Shown in pieces: positions 8,535 through 15,616 of a stretch of 64,000 nt of DNA. The first letter of the stretch is position 1. Each line of letters starts with the position of its first letter. The translations under genes were made by a program, and so were the position numbers. The notes under the pieces were generated by a model that was not told the origin of the DNA, ran no database searches, and worked only from the letters and a program-made list of their open reading frames with translations. The stretch comes from CAZONU01 sp965370045 (lineage in GTDB: Bacteria; Planctomycetota; SZUA-567; JAKLDR01): the NCBI GenBank assembly GCA_965370045.1, contig CBDUSI010000001.1, forward strand, positions 1 through 64,000, written 5' to 3'.

Positions 8535-8983
8535 TCCCGCCCCCTCCCGCGAAGCCCCGCGCCAGCCTGGCCTCCGCCGGTGCGGGTAAGTTCTCCCGCG
8601 CAAGCCCTGCAAAGCCCCAGGGTCCGGACCGGTCCGGCGTGGCTTGCCGGCTCCACGCGGCGTCGGACGGGAAGGAGAAGCGGCGGCGCGCATTCCGGGC
8701 AGAGGATTTCGCCGCGCAGCAGGCCCGCTTGGTGAATGGGAAATCTCGTTCCGCACCGCGTGCAGGAAGTCGCCGGATCGCATCCCGCGAAAGGGATGGC
8801 GCCTGCCCGGTTATCCACGCAGCCCGGGGCTTGCGGACTGGTCGTCCTCACCGGTTCGGGACGGCCCGGCTCTTCCGCCCGCTCCAGGCCGATCACCCGG
8901 CGGCACCGGACGCACACCAGCTCAATGATGCCCCGCTCCCGCTTGGCGGCGGAGACCTGCATTTGCCCCGCGAGCAAGGCCAT
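8531..8983 (-). CDS. Multi-zinc-ribbon protein
   Basis: A 150-residue cytoplasmic protein with four CxxC knuckles at residues 24/27, 74/77, 95/98 and 125/128, enough for two zinc ribbons. AAGGGGGT sits 6 nt before the ATG at 8983. There is no catalytic motif. It heads a three-gene operon and diverges from the XRE regulator at 9289; the 305 bp between them carry repeated GTCACAAGT sites (9019-9027 and 9238-9246). The regulator may therefore control both sides. A nucleic-acid- or protein-binding adaptor role is a guess. Confidence 0.6.
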   Translation of the reverse strand: MALLAGQMQVSAAKRERGIIELVCVRCRRVIGLERAEEPGRPEPVRTTSPQAPGCVDNRAGAIPFAGCDPATSCTRCGTRFPIHQAGLLRGEILCPECAPPLLLPVRRRVEPASHAGPVRTLGLCRACAGELTRTGGGQAGAGLRGRGRE

Positions 8984-9237
8984 TTAGACCCCCTTCTCTT
9001 CCGGGCACACGGGTGTAAGTCACAAGTTGGGAATAAACAGGTGCCATTTTGCGCTTGCATCCAGCAGCGGGAGAAAGTAAAGTTGCCCACCGCTCAAATC
9101 ACCTGGTGCCCGCCGAAAGCGGTTCAGCGCTCCCGGCGGGCCGAGGACCGGAAGGGTCGTTAAGGGCGGCCCCTCCAGACACCCGTGAGGCCTTCCCCCG
9201 GAAAGGGTCAGACCGCAGCTAAGTATACCGCAATTTC

Positions 9238-9259
9238 GTCACAAGTCAAGTCGAACTTG
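9238..9259. promoter_or_regulatory. Candidate operator: CAAGT/ACTTG sites between the divergent genes
   Basis: GTCACAAGT (9238-9246) is directly followed by the 13-bp palindrome CAAGT-CGA-ACTTG (9247-9259). GTCACAAGT recurs at 9019-9027, close to the start of the divergent gene, and further AACTTG/CAAGT copies lie at the start of the XRE gene (about 9308, 9321, 9335). Clusters of such half-sites fit binding by a dimeric XRE protein that regulates itself and the divergent operon. Confidence 0.4.
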
Positions 9260-9288
9260 GGTTTTTACTGACTCGCGGTTCTGGCGAC

Positions 9289-9729
9289 ATGACCTTGAAC
9301 GACAGTAACTTGAGCGACCTACCAAGTAAAATTCGCAAGTTGCGTAAAAACAGGGGCATGAGCCAGCAGGACCTGGCCTCCGCCGCGGACGTGGCGGTCA
9401 ACACCGTCTGGGCGGCGGAGAACGGCAGGCTCCGTCCGCGGGCCCGCACGCTGCGCCGCCTGGCCGAGGCCCTGGGGGTCCGGTTCGAGGAGCTGCTGCG
9501 GCCCGAAGGGGACCGGCCCCCGGCGGGGGGCGACCTCCTGGAGGGGTACATCCGGGCTCGCGCGGCGGGGCGGCTCTCAAAGTCCGAAGTGGAGCACCTG
9601 CGCTACCTGGTGGAACGCCTGGTCGAGGCCGAGATAGAAGCCCGGGGGCGCGGGCGTCGGCTCAGGGAACGCTCCCCGCGCTACGGCAGCGGCCGGGCCG
9701 CCGAGAAGCCGCCGGACTGCACGACCTGA
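9289..9729 (+). CDS. XRE-family transcriptional regulator
   Basis: The 146-residue protein has a classic Cro/C1-type helix-turn-helix at about residues 14-67 (IRKLRKNRGMSQQDLASAAD, then VAVNTVWAAENG and LRRLAEALGVRFEELL). A second helical segment (about 80-115) could dimerise, and the tail is arginine-rich. The start at 9289 is the only one that keeps the residues before the helix-turn-helix. The gene diverges from the zinc-ribbon operon with palindromic CAAGT/ACTTG sites in between. No effector domain is visible. Confidence 0.9.
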   Translation: MTLNDSNLSDLPSKIRKLRKNRGMSQQDLASAADVAVNTVWAAENGRLRPRARTLRRLAEALGVRFEELLRPEGDRPPAGGDLLEGYIRARAAGRLSKSEVEHLRYLVERLVEAEIEARGRGRRLRERSPRYGSGRAAEKPPDCTT

Positions 9730-9736
9730 AGCGTCC

Positions 9737-10243
9737 CTAAACCACCTCTATGCCGATTCGCTCCAGCCACTGGCGGGCCCAGGTCTGCTTCTGGCGGGCC
9801 TCGAAGCGGTACCAGGTCGTGCCCAGCTGCGGGTAGGTCTTGAGCAGTTCGTTGAAGCTCTTGCCCTTGTCGTTGGTGGCCACCGCCGTGGCGAACTGCT
9901 GGAGCAGCCCCTCGCTCCTGATGGCCTTCACGAAGCGCACGCGCATCTCGCGCATGTCTATCCAGGTGCCCTCGGGGATGCGCACGAAGCGCTTGCCGTG
10001 GGGATCGCCCAGCGCGGCCTGGGCCAGCGGCTCATCGTCAATCACCCACTCGGGGAGGTCGGTGTCCTCCAGCGTGAGGCCCTGGCGCACGGCCTCCAAC
10101 AGGTCGGCGCTCAGAGTGATCACCTCGCCGCGCTCCAGGTCCAGGAAGTGGTCGGTGTCGGTGCGCTTCACGTGGTCCATGGCCGCGGCGACCTCGTCGA
10201 GGTCCACGCGCAGTGGTTTCAGCGAGCCCCAGCGCTCAGCCAC
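9737..10243 (-). CDS. UPF0158 family protein
   Basis: About 168 residues from a GTG at 10243, which overlaps the end of the epimerase gene by 25 bp; a GTG at 10207 is an alternative. The family pattern is visible: VDLDEVAAAMDHV, then FLDLERGEVITLS at the N-terminus and TTWYRFEARQKQTWARQWLE at the C-terminus. The biochemical role of UPF0158 proteins is not known. It ends an apparent operon with the epimerase and the FlaA1-like dehydratase, which may be chance or may mean co-regulation. Confidence 0.82.
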   Translation of the reverse strand: MAERWGSLKPLRVDLDEVAAAMDHVKRTDTDHFLDLERGEVITLSADLLEAVRQGLTLEDTDLPEWVIDDEPLAQAALGDPHGKRFVRIPEGTWIDMREMRVRFVKAIRSEGLLQQFATAVATNDKGKSFNELLKTYPQLGTTWYRFEARQKQTWARQWLERIGIEVV

Positions 10244-11157
10244 TGGCGGACCCTCTCGATGCCGTCCTCGAGCGCGACTTGCGGTTCCCAGCCGAGCAGT
10301 TCCCCCGCGCGGGAGTAATCGCACTGCAGCTTCATGATCTCGCTCTGCGGGTGGATGTGCTTTACATGTTTAATGCGCGCCGCGTCCTTGCAGATGGTCG
10401 CCGCCAGTTCGTTTACGGTGACGTCGCGGCCGCTGCCGGCGTTGAGTATCTTGCCCTGGGCCTTCTCGGAAAGCGCCGCCTCGACCACGAAGCGCGCGCA
10501 GTCGGTGGCGTAGAGCAAGTCGCGGGTCTGCTCGCCCGAACCGTAAATGTTCAAGTCCTCGCCGGCCAGGTCGCGCTTCGCGAAGATGCTGACCACCCCG
10601 CCCTCGCCGTCGGCGCGCTGGTGGGGGCCATAAGTGTTGAAAGGCCGGACCACTACCGTGGGCAGCCCGTAGGCCTGGAAGTAGCTTTGCGTCAATGCTT
10701 CGCCGGCCAGCTTGGCCGCCGCGTAGGGGCTGGCCGGAAAGGTCGGCCAGTCCTCGTCGATGGCCCGGTCCAGCGCCCGCGCGTAGACCATGCAGGTGGA
10801 GGTGAAGAGCATCCCGATCTTGCGCGCGCGGCAGAGCTCCAGGAGGTTAAAGGTCCCGACCACGTCGGAGTCGAAGGTGTCCGCGGGGTTGTCGATGGAG
10901 CTCTGCACGTTGATGCGCGCGGCCAGGTGCAGAACCAGGTCCACCCCCCGGCCCAGGAGCGCGTCCAGCAGCCGCCCGTCGCGCACGTCGCCGACCACGA
11001 ACTCCTTGAAGTTCTTGTGGCCCGCGAACTCGGCCAGGTTGGCCTCGCTGCCGCCGGACAAGTCATCGAGCACCGACACGTCCGCCGAGCGCGAGAGCAG
11101 CTCGGCCACCGTCCAGCGGCCGATGAAGCCGGCGCCGCCGGTCACCAGTACGCGCAC
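10219..11157 (-). CDS. NAD-dependent nucleotide-sugar epimerase/dehydratase (extended SDR)
   Basis: The 312-residue protein has the extended-SDR Rossmann motif TGGAGFIG at the N-terminus, DLVLHLAA, the active-site STCMVYA and YAAAK, and the substrate-side motif RPFNTYGPHQRADGEGGVVS. These are typical of UDP-glucose 4-epimerase/dTDP-glucose dehydratase relatives that act on nucleotide sugars. The GTG start lies 5 bp after the stop of the FlaA1-like gene, whose last codons supply the GGGGGG ribosome binding site. With that gene and the Maf locus at 17257 it probably makes a sugar donor for surface or flagellin glycosylation. The exact substrate cannot be told. Confidence 0.9.
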   Translation of the reverse strand: MRVLVTGGAGFIGRWTVAELLSRSADVSVLDDLSGGSEANLAEFAGHKNFKEFVVGDVRDGRLLDALLGRGVDLVLHLAARINVQSSIDNPADTFDSDVVGTFNLLELCRARKIGMLFTSTCMVYARALDRAIDEDWPTFPASPYAAAKLAGEALTQSYFQAYGLPTVVVRPFNTYGPHQRADGEGGVVSIFAKRDLAGEDLNIYGSGEQTRDLLYATDCARFVVEAALSEKAQGKILNAGSGRDVTVNELAATICKDAARIKHVKHIHPQSEIMKLQCDYSRAGELLGWEPQVALEDGIERVRQWLSAGAR

Positions 11158-11161
11158 GGAG

Positions 11162-12280
11162 CTACTTTCCCCCCGCGGAAGCCAGCCCCGCGCGGCGGAT
11201 GAAGGCGCGTATCCCGGCGAGCGTCATCGGTTTCTGGGCGCCGGAGTTGTAGCCCTTGGCCTTGCACTTCCTGGCGCCCCGGTGGGCCTTCTCGTAGTCG
11301 CCGACCTTTCGGAACATGAAGGTCGGCTTGATGATGTAGTCGGTCTTGGTTTCCAGCGAGCGGGGGGCCTCCTCCCCGGTCATGATCTCCTCGTCGAGGG
11401 TCTCTCCGGGACGCAGGCCGATCTCGGCCGTCTTTATAGCCGAGGGCTTGCGGCCCACCACCGGCGCGTACTCGGCGATCAGCGCCTTCACCAGAGTCCC
11501 CAGGCGCGCCGCGGGCATCTTGCGAACCAGGACTTCGCCGCCGATGGCCGACGCCAGGGCGTCGAAGCACAGGTCCACGGCGTCGTCGATGGACATCACG
11601 AAGCGGGTCATTTCCGGATCGGTCACGGTCACCGGCCCGCCGGCGGCGATCTGCTCGCGGAAGAGGGGCAGCACCGAGCCGCGCGAGCCCAGCACGTTGC
11701 CGAAGCGCACCGAGCTGAACGTGGTGTGTTCCCTGGCTTGCAGGTAATTGCCGGCGATGATTATCTTCTCGCCCATGAGCTTGCTGGCACCCATAGTGTT
11801 GTTGGGGCTGGCCGCCTTGTCGGTGGAAAGATTGACGACGCCACGTACCCCGCGCTCCACCGCGGCCTCCACTAAGTTTTGCATGCCCAGGATGTTGGTC
11901 TTGACCGCCTCGCTGGGGTTGTACTCGCAGCTGGGCACGTGCTTGAGCGCGGCGGTGTGGAACACGTAGTCGATGCCGTCCAGCGCGCGGGACAGCCGGC
12001 GGCGGTCGCGCACGTCGCCAATCAGGAAGCGCAGGCGGCTCTCGCGCCGGCGCTTGGCGCGCCGGGGGTCGATGGCGTTCTGCTCCGAACCCCAGCGCTC
12101 GAGCAAGTGGGCCATATCGAACTGCTTGCTCTCGTCGCGGCTGTAGACCCGGACCACCTTGGCGCCCTCGCGCTTCAGGAGCCGCTTCACGATGGCCAGC
12201 CCCACGGTCCCGGTGCCCCCGGTCACCAGCACGTTCTTGTTCTTGAGGAACCCGGCCTTGCGTTTGGATCTCTTGGCCAT
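11162..12280 (-). CDS. FlaA1/CapD-type UDP-N-acetylhexosamine dehydratase/epimerase
   Basis: The 372-residue soluble protein belongs to the polysaccharide biosynthesis family of UDP-GlcNAc 4,6-dehydratases and C4/C6 modifiers. It shows TGGTGTVG, AALKHVPSCEYNP, the catalytic LSTDKA and MGASK (methionine where classic SDRs have tyrosine, as in FlaA1/WbpM relatives), VRFGNVLGSRGSV, and TDPEMTRF. It lacks the N-terminal membrane domain of the large CapD/WbpM proteins. The first 12 residues are lysine/arginine-rich. The reaction probably supplies a 4-keto-6-deoxy sugar for glycan or flagellin glycosylation; the epimerase downstream would act next. Confidence 0.9.
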   Translation of the reverse strand: MAKRSKRKAGFLKNKNVLVTGGTGTVGLAIVKRLLKREGAKVVRVYSRDESKQFDMAHLLERWGSEQNAIDPRRAKRRRESRLRFLIGDVRDRRRLSRALDGIDYVFHTAALKHVPSCEYNPSEAVKTNILGMQNLVEAAVERGVRGVVNLSTDKAASPNNTMGASKLMGEKIIIAGNYLQAREHTTFSSVRFGNVLGSRGSVLPLFREQIAAGGPVTVTDPEMTRFVMSIDDAVDLCFDALASAIGGEVLVRKMPAARLGTLVKALIAEYAPVVGRKPSAIKTAEIGLRPGETLDEEIMTGEEAPRSLETKTDYIIKPTFMFRKVGDYEKAHRGARKCKAKGYNSGAQKPMTLAGIRAFIRRAGLASAGGK

Positions 12281-12375
12281 CTCAAGGCCTCCCAGCTGTC
12301 GCCGGCCCCGTCCCCTGCCGGCCGGGCCTATGATAAGCGTCGGGGCCGGCCGCGGTCAAGCCCCTCTCCCGAGTG

Positions 12376-12404
12376 TTGACAGCCTCGCCGCGCGGCGCTA
12401 GATT
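12376..12404 (+). promoter_or_regulatory. Sigma-70-type promoter, probably giving a leaderless mRNA
   Basis: TTGACA at 12376-12381, a 17-nt spacer, then TAGATT at 12399-12404. The ATG of the channel gene is at 12413, only 8 nt after the -10, where transcription would be expected to begin. No ribosome binding site fits between them, so the transcript should start at or within a few bases of the start codon. Confidence 0.6.
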
Positions 12405-12412
12405 CTTTCCCC

Positions 12413-13498
12413 ATGAACACCCGTCTCCCGCCCGTCCCGGCGCTCGAAGCCATGGGCTCCTCGAACCGCCGCCGGCTGCTCTGGAGCTTCCTGGCGCTGT
12501 GCGTCGTGCTGGTCTTCGGCACGCTGGGCTACAAGGTGCTGGTCCCCGAGGCGCCGCTCTGGCGCTGCCTGTACATGACCGCCATCACCATCACCACGGT
12601 GGGCTACAAGGAGGTGCTCGAGGTCAGCAACGAGCCGGTCGGGGCGGCCTTCACCGTCGTCCTCTTGTTCCTGGGCCTGGGCGTGCTGCTCTACACGGTC
12701 AGCGCGGCCACCGCCTTCGTGGTCGAGGGCGACCTCACCGAGGCGTTGCGGAGGAGAAAAATGGAAAAGCGCATCGCGGCCATGACCGACCACTACGTGG
12801 TCTGCGGGGCCGGCGAGACCGGCCTGCGCGCCGCCCTGGAGCTGGTCTCCACCGGCCGCGCGGTGGTCATCATCGACAAGAACCCCCGGCGCATCGCCCG
12901 GCTGGGCCGGGTCTTGCCCAACGTGCCCCACCTGCACGCCGACGCCTCCGAGGACGACGTGCTGCTTACCGCGGGAGTCGAGCGCGCCGCCGGGCTGGTC
13001 AGCGCGCTGGGCGAGGACAAGGACAACGTCTTCGTGGCCCTCAGCGCCCGGCGGCTGGCCCCCCGACTGCGCATCGTGGCCCGCGCGGTGGAAGAACGCA
13101 CCGTGCCCAAGCTGAAAACCGCCGGGGCCGACACGGTGGTCAGCCCCAACCAGATCGGCGGGATGCGCATGGCCTCCGAGCTGGTGCGCCCCGGGACGGT
13201 CAACTTTCTGGACACCATGCTCCACGGCTCCGGCCCGCCGGTGCGCTTCGAAGATTTGCTCATCAGCGAGAAGTCGGACCTGGCCGGCAAGAGCTTGGCC
13301 GAGGCCAACCTGACCCACGAGGCCGACGTCCTGGTGGTCGCGGTCCGCGCGCCGGGCAAGGACGCCTTCCGCTACGGCCCGCCGGCGAGCACCCGGCTGG
13401 TGCCGGGCATGAGCCTGGTGATCCTGGGCCGCAGCGAGGACGTGCTCCGCCTGCAGCGCGATCACGACCTGGCGCCCCCGGTGCGCAAGGAGGCCTGA
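12413..13498 (+). CDS. Two-TM potassium channel with RCK (TrkA-N/TrkA-C) domain
   Basis: The 361-residue protein has TM1 (about 22-42), a pore loop with the K+ selectivity filter TTVGY (about 60-66) and TM2 (about 78-102), then a Rossmann RCK domain beginning HYVVCGAGETG (GxGxxG) and a TrkA-C-like domain at about 275-345. It matches MthK/Kch-type ligand-gated K+ channels of the inner membrane, gated by Ca2+ or nucleotides in relatives. The next gene, a nucleotide cyclase, starts 6 bp downstream; such pairing suggests, but does not prove, control of the channel or of membrane potential by a cyclic nucleotide. Confidence 0.93.
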   Translation: MNTRLPPVPALEAMGSSNRRRLLWSFLALCVVLVFGTLGYKVLVPEAPLWRCLYMTAITITTVGYKEVLEVSNEPVGAAFTVVLLFLGLGVLLYTVSAATAFVVEGDLTEALRRRKMEKRIAAMTDHYVVCGAGETGLRAALELVSTGRAVVIIDKNPRRIARLGRVLPNVPHLHADASEDDVLLTAGVERAAGLVSALGEDKDNVFVALSARRLAPRLRIVARAVEERTVPKLKTAGADTVVSPNQIGGMRMASELVRPGTVNFLDTMLHGSGPPVRFEDLLISEKSDLAGKSLAEANLTHEADVLVVAVRAPGKDAFRYGPPASTRLVPGMSLVILGRSEDVLRLQRDHDLAPPVRKEA

Positions 13499-13504
13499 CC
13501 GATA

Positions 13505-15115
13505 ATGGCCAGCCGCGTACTGACCATCCTGCTCGCCGACCTCAAGGGCTTCACCCCGCGCGCGGCAAGCAGCTCGCGCCAGGAGGTCAGCGAGCTGCTC
13601 AAGAGCTACCGGGGCATCATCACCCCGGTGATCCAGCGCTACGGCGGGCACATAGTCAAGGAGCTGGGCGACGCCTTCCTGGTGACCTTCGAGAGCCCCA
13701 CCAACGCGGTCGCCGCCGGCACGCTGCTCCAGCGCCTGCTGCTGGGGCGCAACAAGGAGGTTCCCGAGGAGCGGCGCATCGAGGTCCGCGTGGCCATCCA
13801 CTCCGGCGAGGTGGAGGAGACCGCCAACGACGTGATCGGCGACGCGGTCAACGTGGCCAGCCGGGTGGAAAGCGTAACCGAGGTCGGCGAGGTCTACTTC
13901 ACCGAGGCGGTCTTCCTGACCATGAACCGCAGCGAGGTGCCCTCCAGCGAGGTGGGCCAGCGCATGCTCAAGGGCCTGCCCGCGCCGATCAAGCTCTACC
14001 GGGTCTTACAAGATCCTGCCGACGAGCGTTACCTCAAGCTGCTGGCCAGCGGGCCGCGCGTGGACGCGCAAGCCAGGCCGCGAAGCCGGGCGGCGCTGGT
14101 CGCCGGGGTCCTGGTATTGCTGGCGGCCGCGGCGGTCGTCGCTTTTCTACTGTTGCGCGGCGACGCGGCGGTGCGGGAGGCCCGGGCCCTGGTAGAGATC
14201 GGCCGCCACGCCGAAGCCGTTGAGGCCCTGGGCCGGGCCTTTGACAAACGCGTGCCCCCTCCCGAGGCGCTCGGGCTCGTGGAGCAGACCGCCGGCCAGG
14301 CCATCGGGAAACGGCTGGCGAAGAACGACTTCGCCGCCGCGCGCGAGCTGTCCGAAAAATGGTCGAAACGCTGGCCGTCCCTGGCGTCCCTGCGCGAGCT
14401 TTCTCTTCACGTAACCCTGGCCGAGAGCGGACACCTGCGCGCCGATGGCCAGCCGCGCGCAGCGGTCAACGTTCTGCTGGCCGCGCGGAAGAAGGGCGTC
14501 GAGGACTGGCGGCTGTGCCTGGCGCTCTCCCGGCTGTACGCGGACGTGAAGCTCCCCGTCAATCCCCGCGTGAGCATCCGCAGCGGCATCTACGGGGAAT
14601 CCGTCGACGAGGTCGCCGAGGCCGTGCGCCTGTACCCCGCGGGCGAGCCGTTGCCCGCCGAGCTTGAGGAGGAGGTCTGGAAGCGCTTCGCCGCCCAGCC
14701 GCGGGAGTCGGGAAGATATACGGAATCGCGCGCCAGGAAGCTCTGCGCTCTCGTGCACAAGCGCCTCTGGCCCAAGTATCGCCAGAAGCTGATCGCCGGT
14801 GCCGCCGCGGAGCAGCACCCGCTGCGGCTCTCCAGCTATCAGGTTCTGGAAAAGGCCGGCGCCGCCGGGAAGGTCGACATGCTGGCCTACTACGCGGGGA
14901 ATCTTACTTTCCGCAACTCCTCGAAGAAGCGGGACGCGGCCCTGGCCTGGCTGTCGTCCCGCCAGACGCCCGCCGAGCGGGCCCGGGCGCTGAAGGCGTT
15001 GAAGAAGGCGGAGGCCAAACTGACGGCCAGCCGCTACGCCACCGACCGGAAGATGCTGGCGAAGATCCGCGGGGCCATCAAGGAAATCGAAGGCGCCAAG
15101 ACGGAAACCTTCTAG
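13505..15115 (+). CDS. Membrane-anchored class III adenylate/guanylate cyclase with helical C-terminal domain
   Basis: The 536-residue protein starts directly with a class III cyclase domain (1-165). Metal-binding Asp12 (LLADLKGFT) and Asp56 (KELGDAFLVTF), Lys52, and Asn116/Arg120 (GDAVNVASR) are all present, so it should be active. One transmembrane helix (about 197-217) follows, then about 310 residues of lysine/alanine-rich helices resembling TPRs that would lie outside the cytoplasm. Most single-span cyclases carry the sensor N-terminal; here it is C-terminal. It is translationally close to the K+ channel gene upstream. Confidence 0.9.
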   Translation: MASRVLTILLADLKGFTPRAASSSRQEVSELLKSYRGIITPVIQRYGGHIVKELGDAFLVTFESPTNAVAAGTLLQRLLLGRNKEVPEERRIEVRVAIHSGEVEETANDVIGDAVNVASRVESVTEVGEVYFTEAVFLTMNRSEVPSSEVGQRMLKGLPAPIKLYRVLQDPADERYLKLLASGPRVDAQARPRSRAALVAGVLVLLAAAAVVAFLLLRGDAAVREARALVEIGRHAEAVEALGRAFDKRVPPPEALGLVEQTAGQAIGKRLAKNDFAAARELSEKWSKRWPSLASLRELSLHVTLAESGHLRADGQPRAAVNVLLAARKKGVEDWRLCLALSRLYADVKLPVNPRVSIRSGIYGESVDEVAEAVRLYPAGEPLPAELEEEVWKRFAAQPRESGRYTESRARKLCALVHKRLWPKYRQKLIAGAAAEQHPLRLSSYQVLEKAGAAGKVDMLAYYAGNLTFRNSSKKRDAALAWLSSRQTPAERARALKALKKAEAKLTASRYATDRKMLAKIRGAIKEIEGAKTETF

Positions 15116-15435
15116 CTCTTTATATCGATCTCCACCAGGTTCGCGAGGATCATGCGGAAGATGTCCGCGATCTTCTTATTGGCGACCAGCCGGAACTTGC
15201 GGCCGGCCTCCCCGGCGATCACCTTGGTCTTGGCTATCTCGCCGATGAGGATGCTCTGAATGGTCTCCACCGCGCGGACGTCGATGGCCAGCTCGGGCTG
15301 GCCGGTGTCCAGCAGCTTCCCGCAGGCAGCCTCGAACTCCCCGGCGTCGCGGGTCTCCAGGTGTTTCGCGTTCACGATGAGCTCCGCTTTCTGCCCCTCG
15401 ACGTCCAGCGAAACCGGGAACTTTCCAGGTGCCAT
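15112..15435 (-). CDS. STAS-domain protein (anti-sigma factor antagonist type)
   Basis: The 107 residues cover a single STAS fold: VNAKHLETRDAGEFEAACGK, a central hydrophobic strand LAIDVRAVETIQSILIGEIA, then a helix-strand pair ending FRLVANKKI. The serine of SILIGE sits where SpoIIAA-type proteins are phosphorylated, so a partner-switching role is possible; no kinase is nearby. Its 3' end overlaps the end of the cyclase gene by 4 bp in convergent orientation. A second STAS protein lies at 26377. Confidence 0.82.
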   Translation of the reverse strand: MAPGKFPVSLDVEGQKAELIVNAKHLETRDAGEFEAACGKLLDTGQPELAIDVRAVETIQSILIGEIAKTKVIAGEAGRKFRLVANKKIADIFRMILANLVEIDIKS

Positions 15436-15473
15436 GTCCTCGCCTTTCGGTCAGGATCCACTATAAAACAACG

Positions 15474-15581
15474 TCAACCCCTGACGCCGACGAAGAGCAG
15501 CAGCAGAGCGGCGACCCCCATGAAGGGCCCCAGCAGGGCGAAGAGGATCAGGATCACGGGTCCGAGCGCAGTTACTGCCAT
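15474..15581 (-). CDS. 35-residue membrane peptide
   Basis: A very short ORF with an ATG at 15581 and a CGGAGG ribosome binding site 9 nt upstream (15591-15596). The peptide is almost entirely one hydrophobic helix (VILILFALLGPFMGVAALLL) ending in a short basic tail. It lies between the STAS gene and the spiro-SPASM-like gene on the same strand. The strong ribosome binding site and clean membrane span make it believable; the function is unknown. Confidence 0.5.
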   Translation of the reverse strand: MAVTALGPVILILFALLGPFMGVAALLLLFVGVRG

Positions 15582-15616
15582 GAGACACACCCTCCGAACA
15601 GGATTGGGGGCTCCGG

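Noticed and set aside
8364..8783. 139-codon version of the small membrane protein
   Set aside because: The upstream part overlaps the zinc-ribbon gene in another frame; the coupled GTG at 8534 is the better start.
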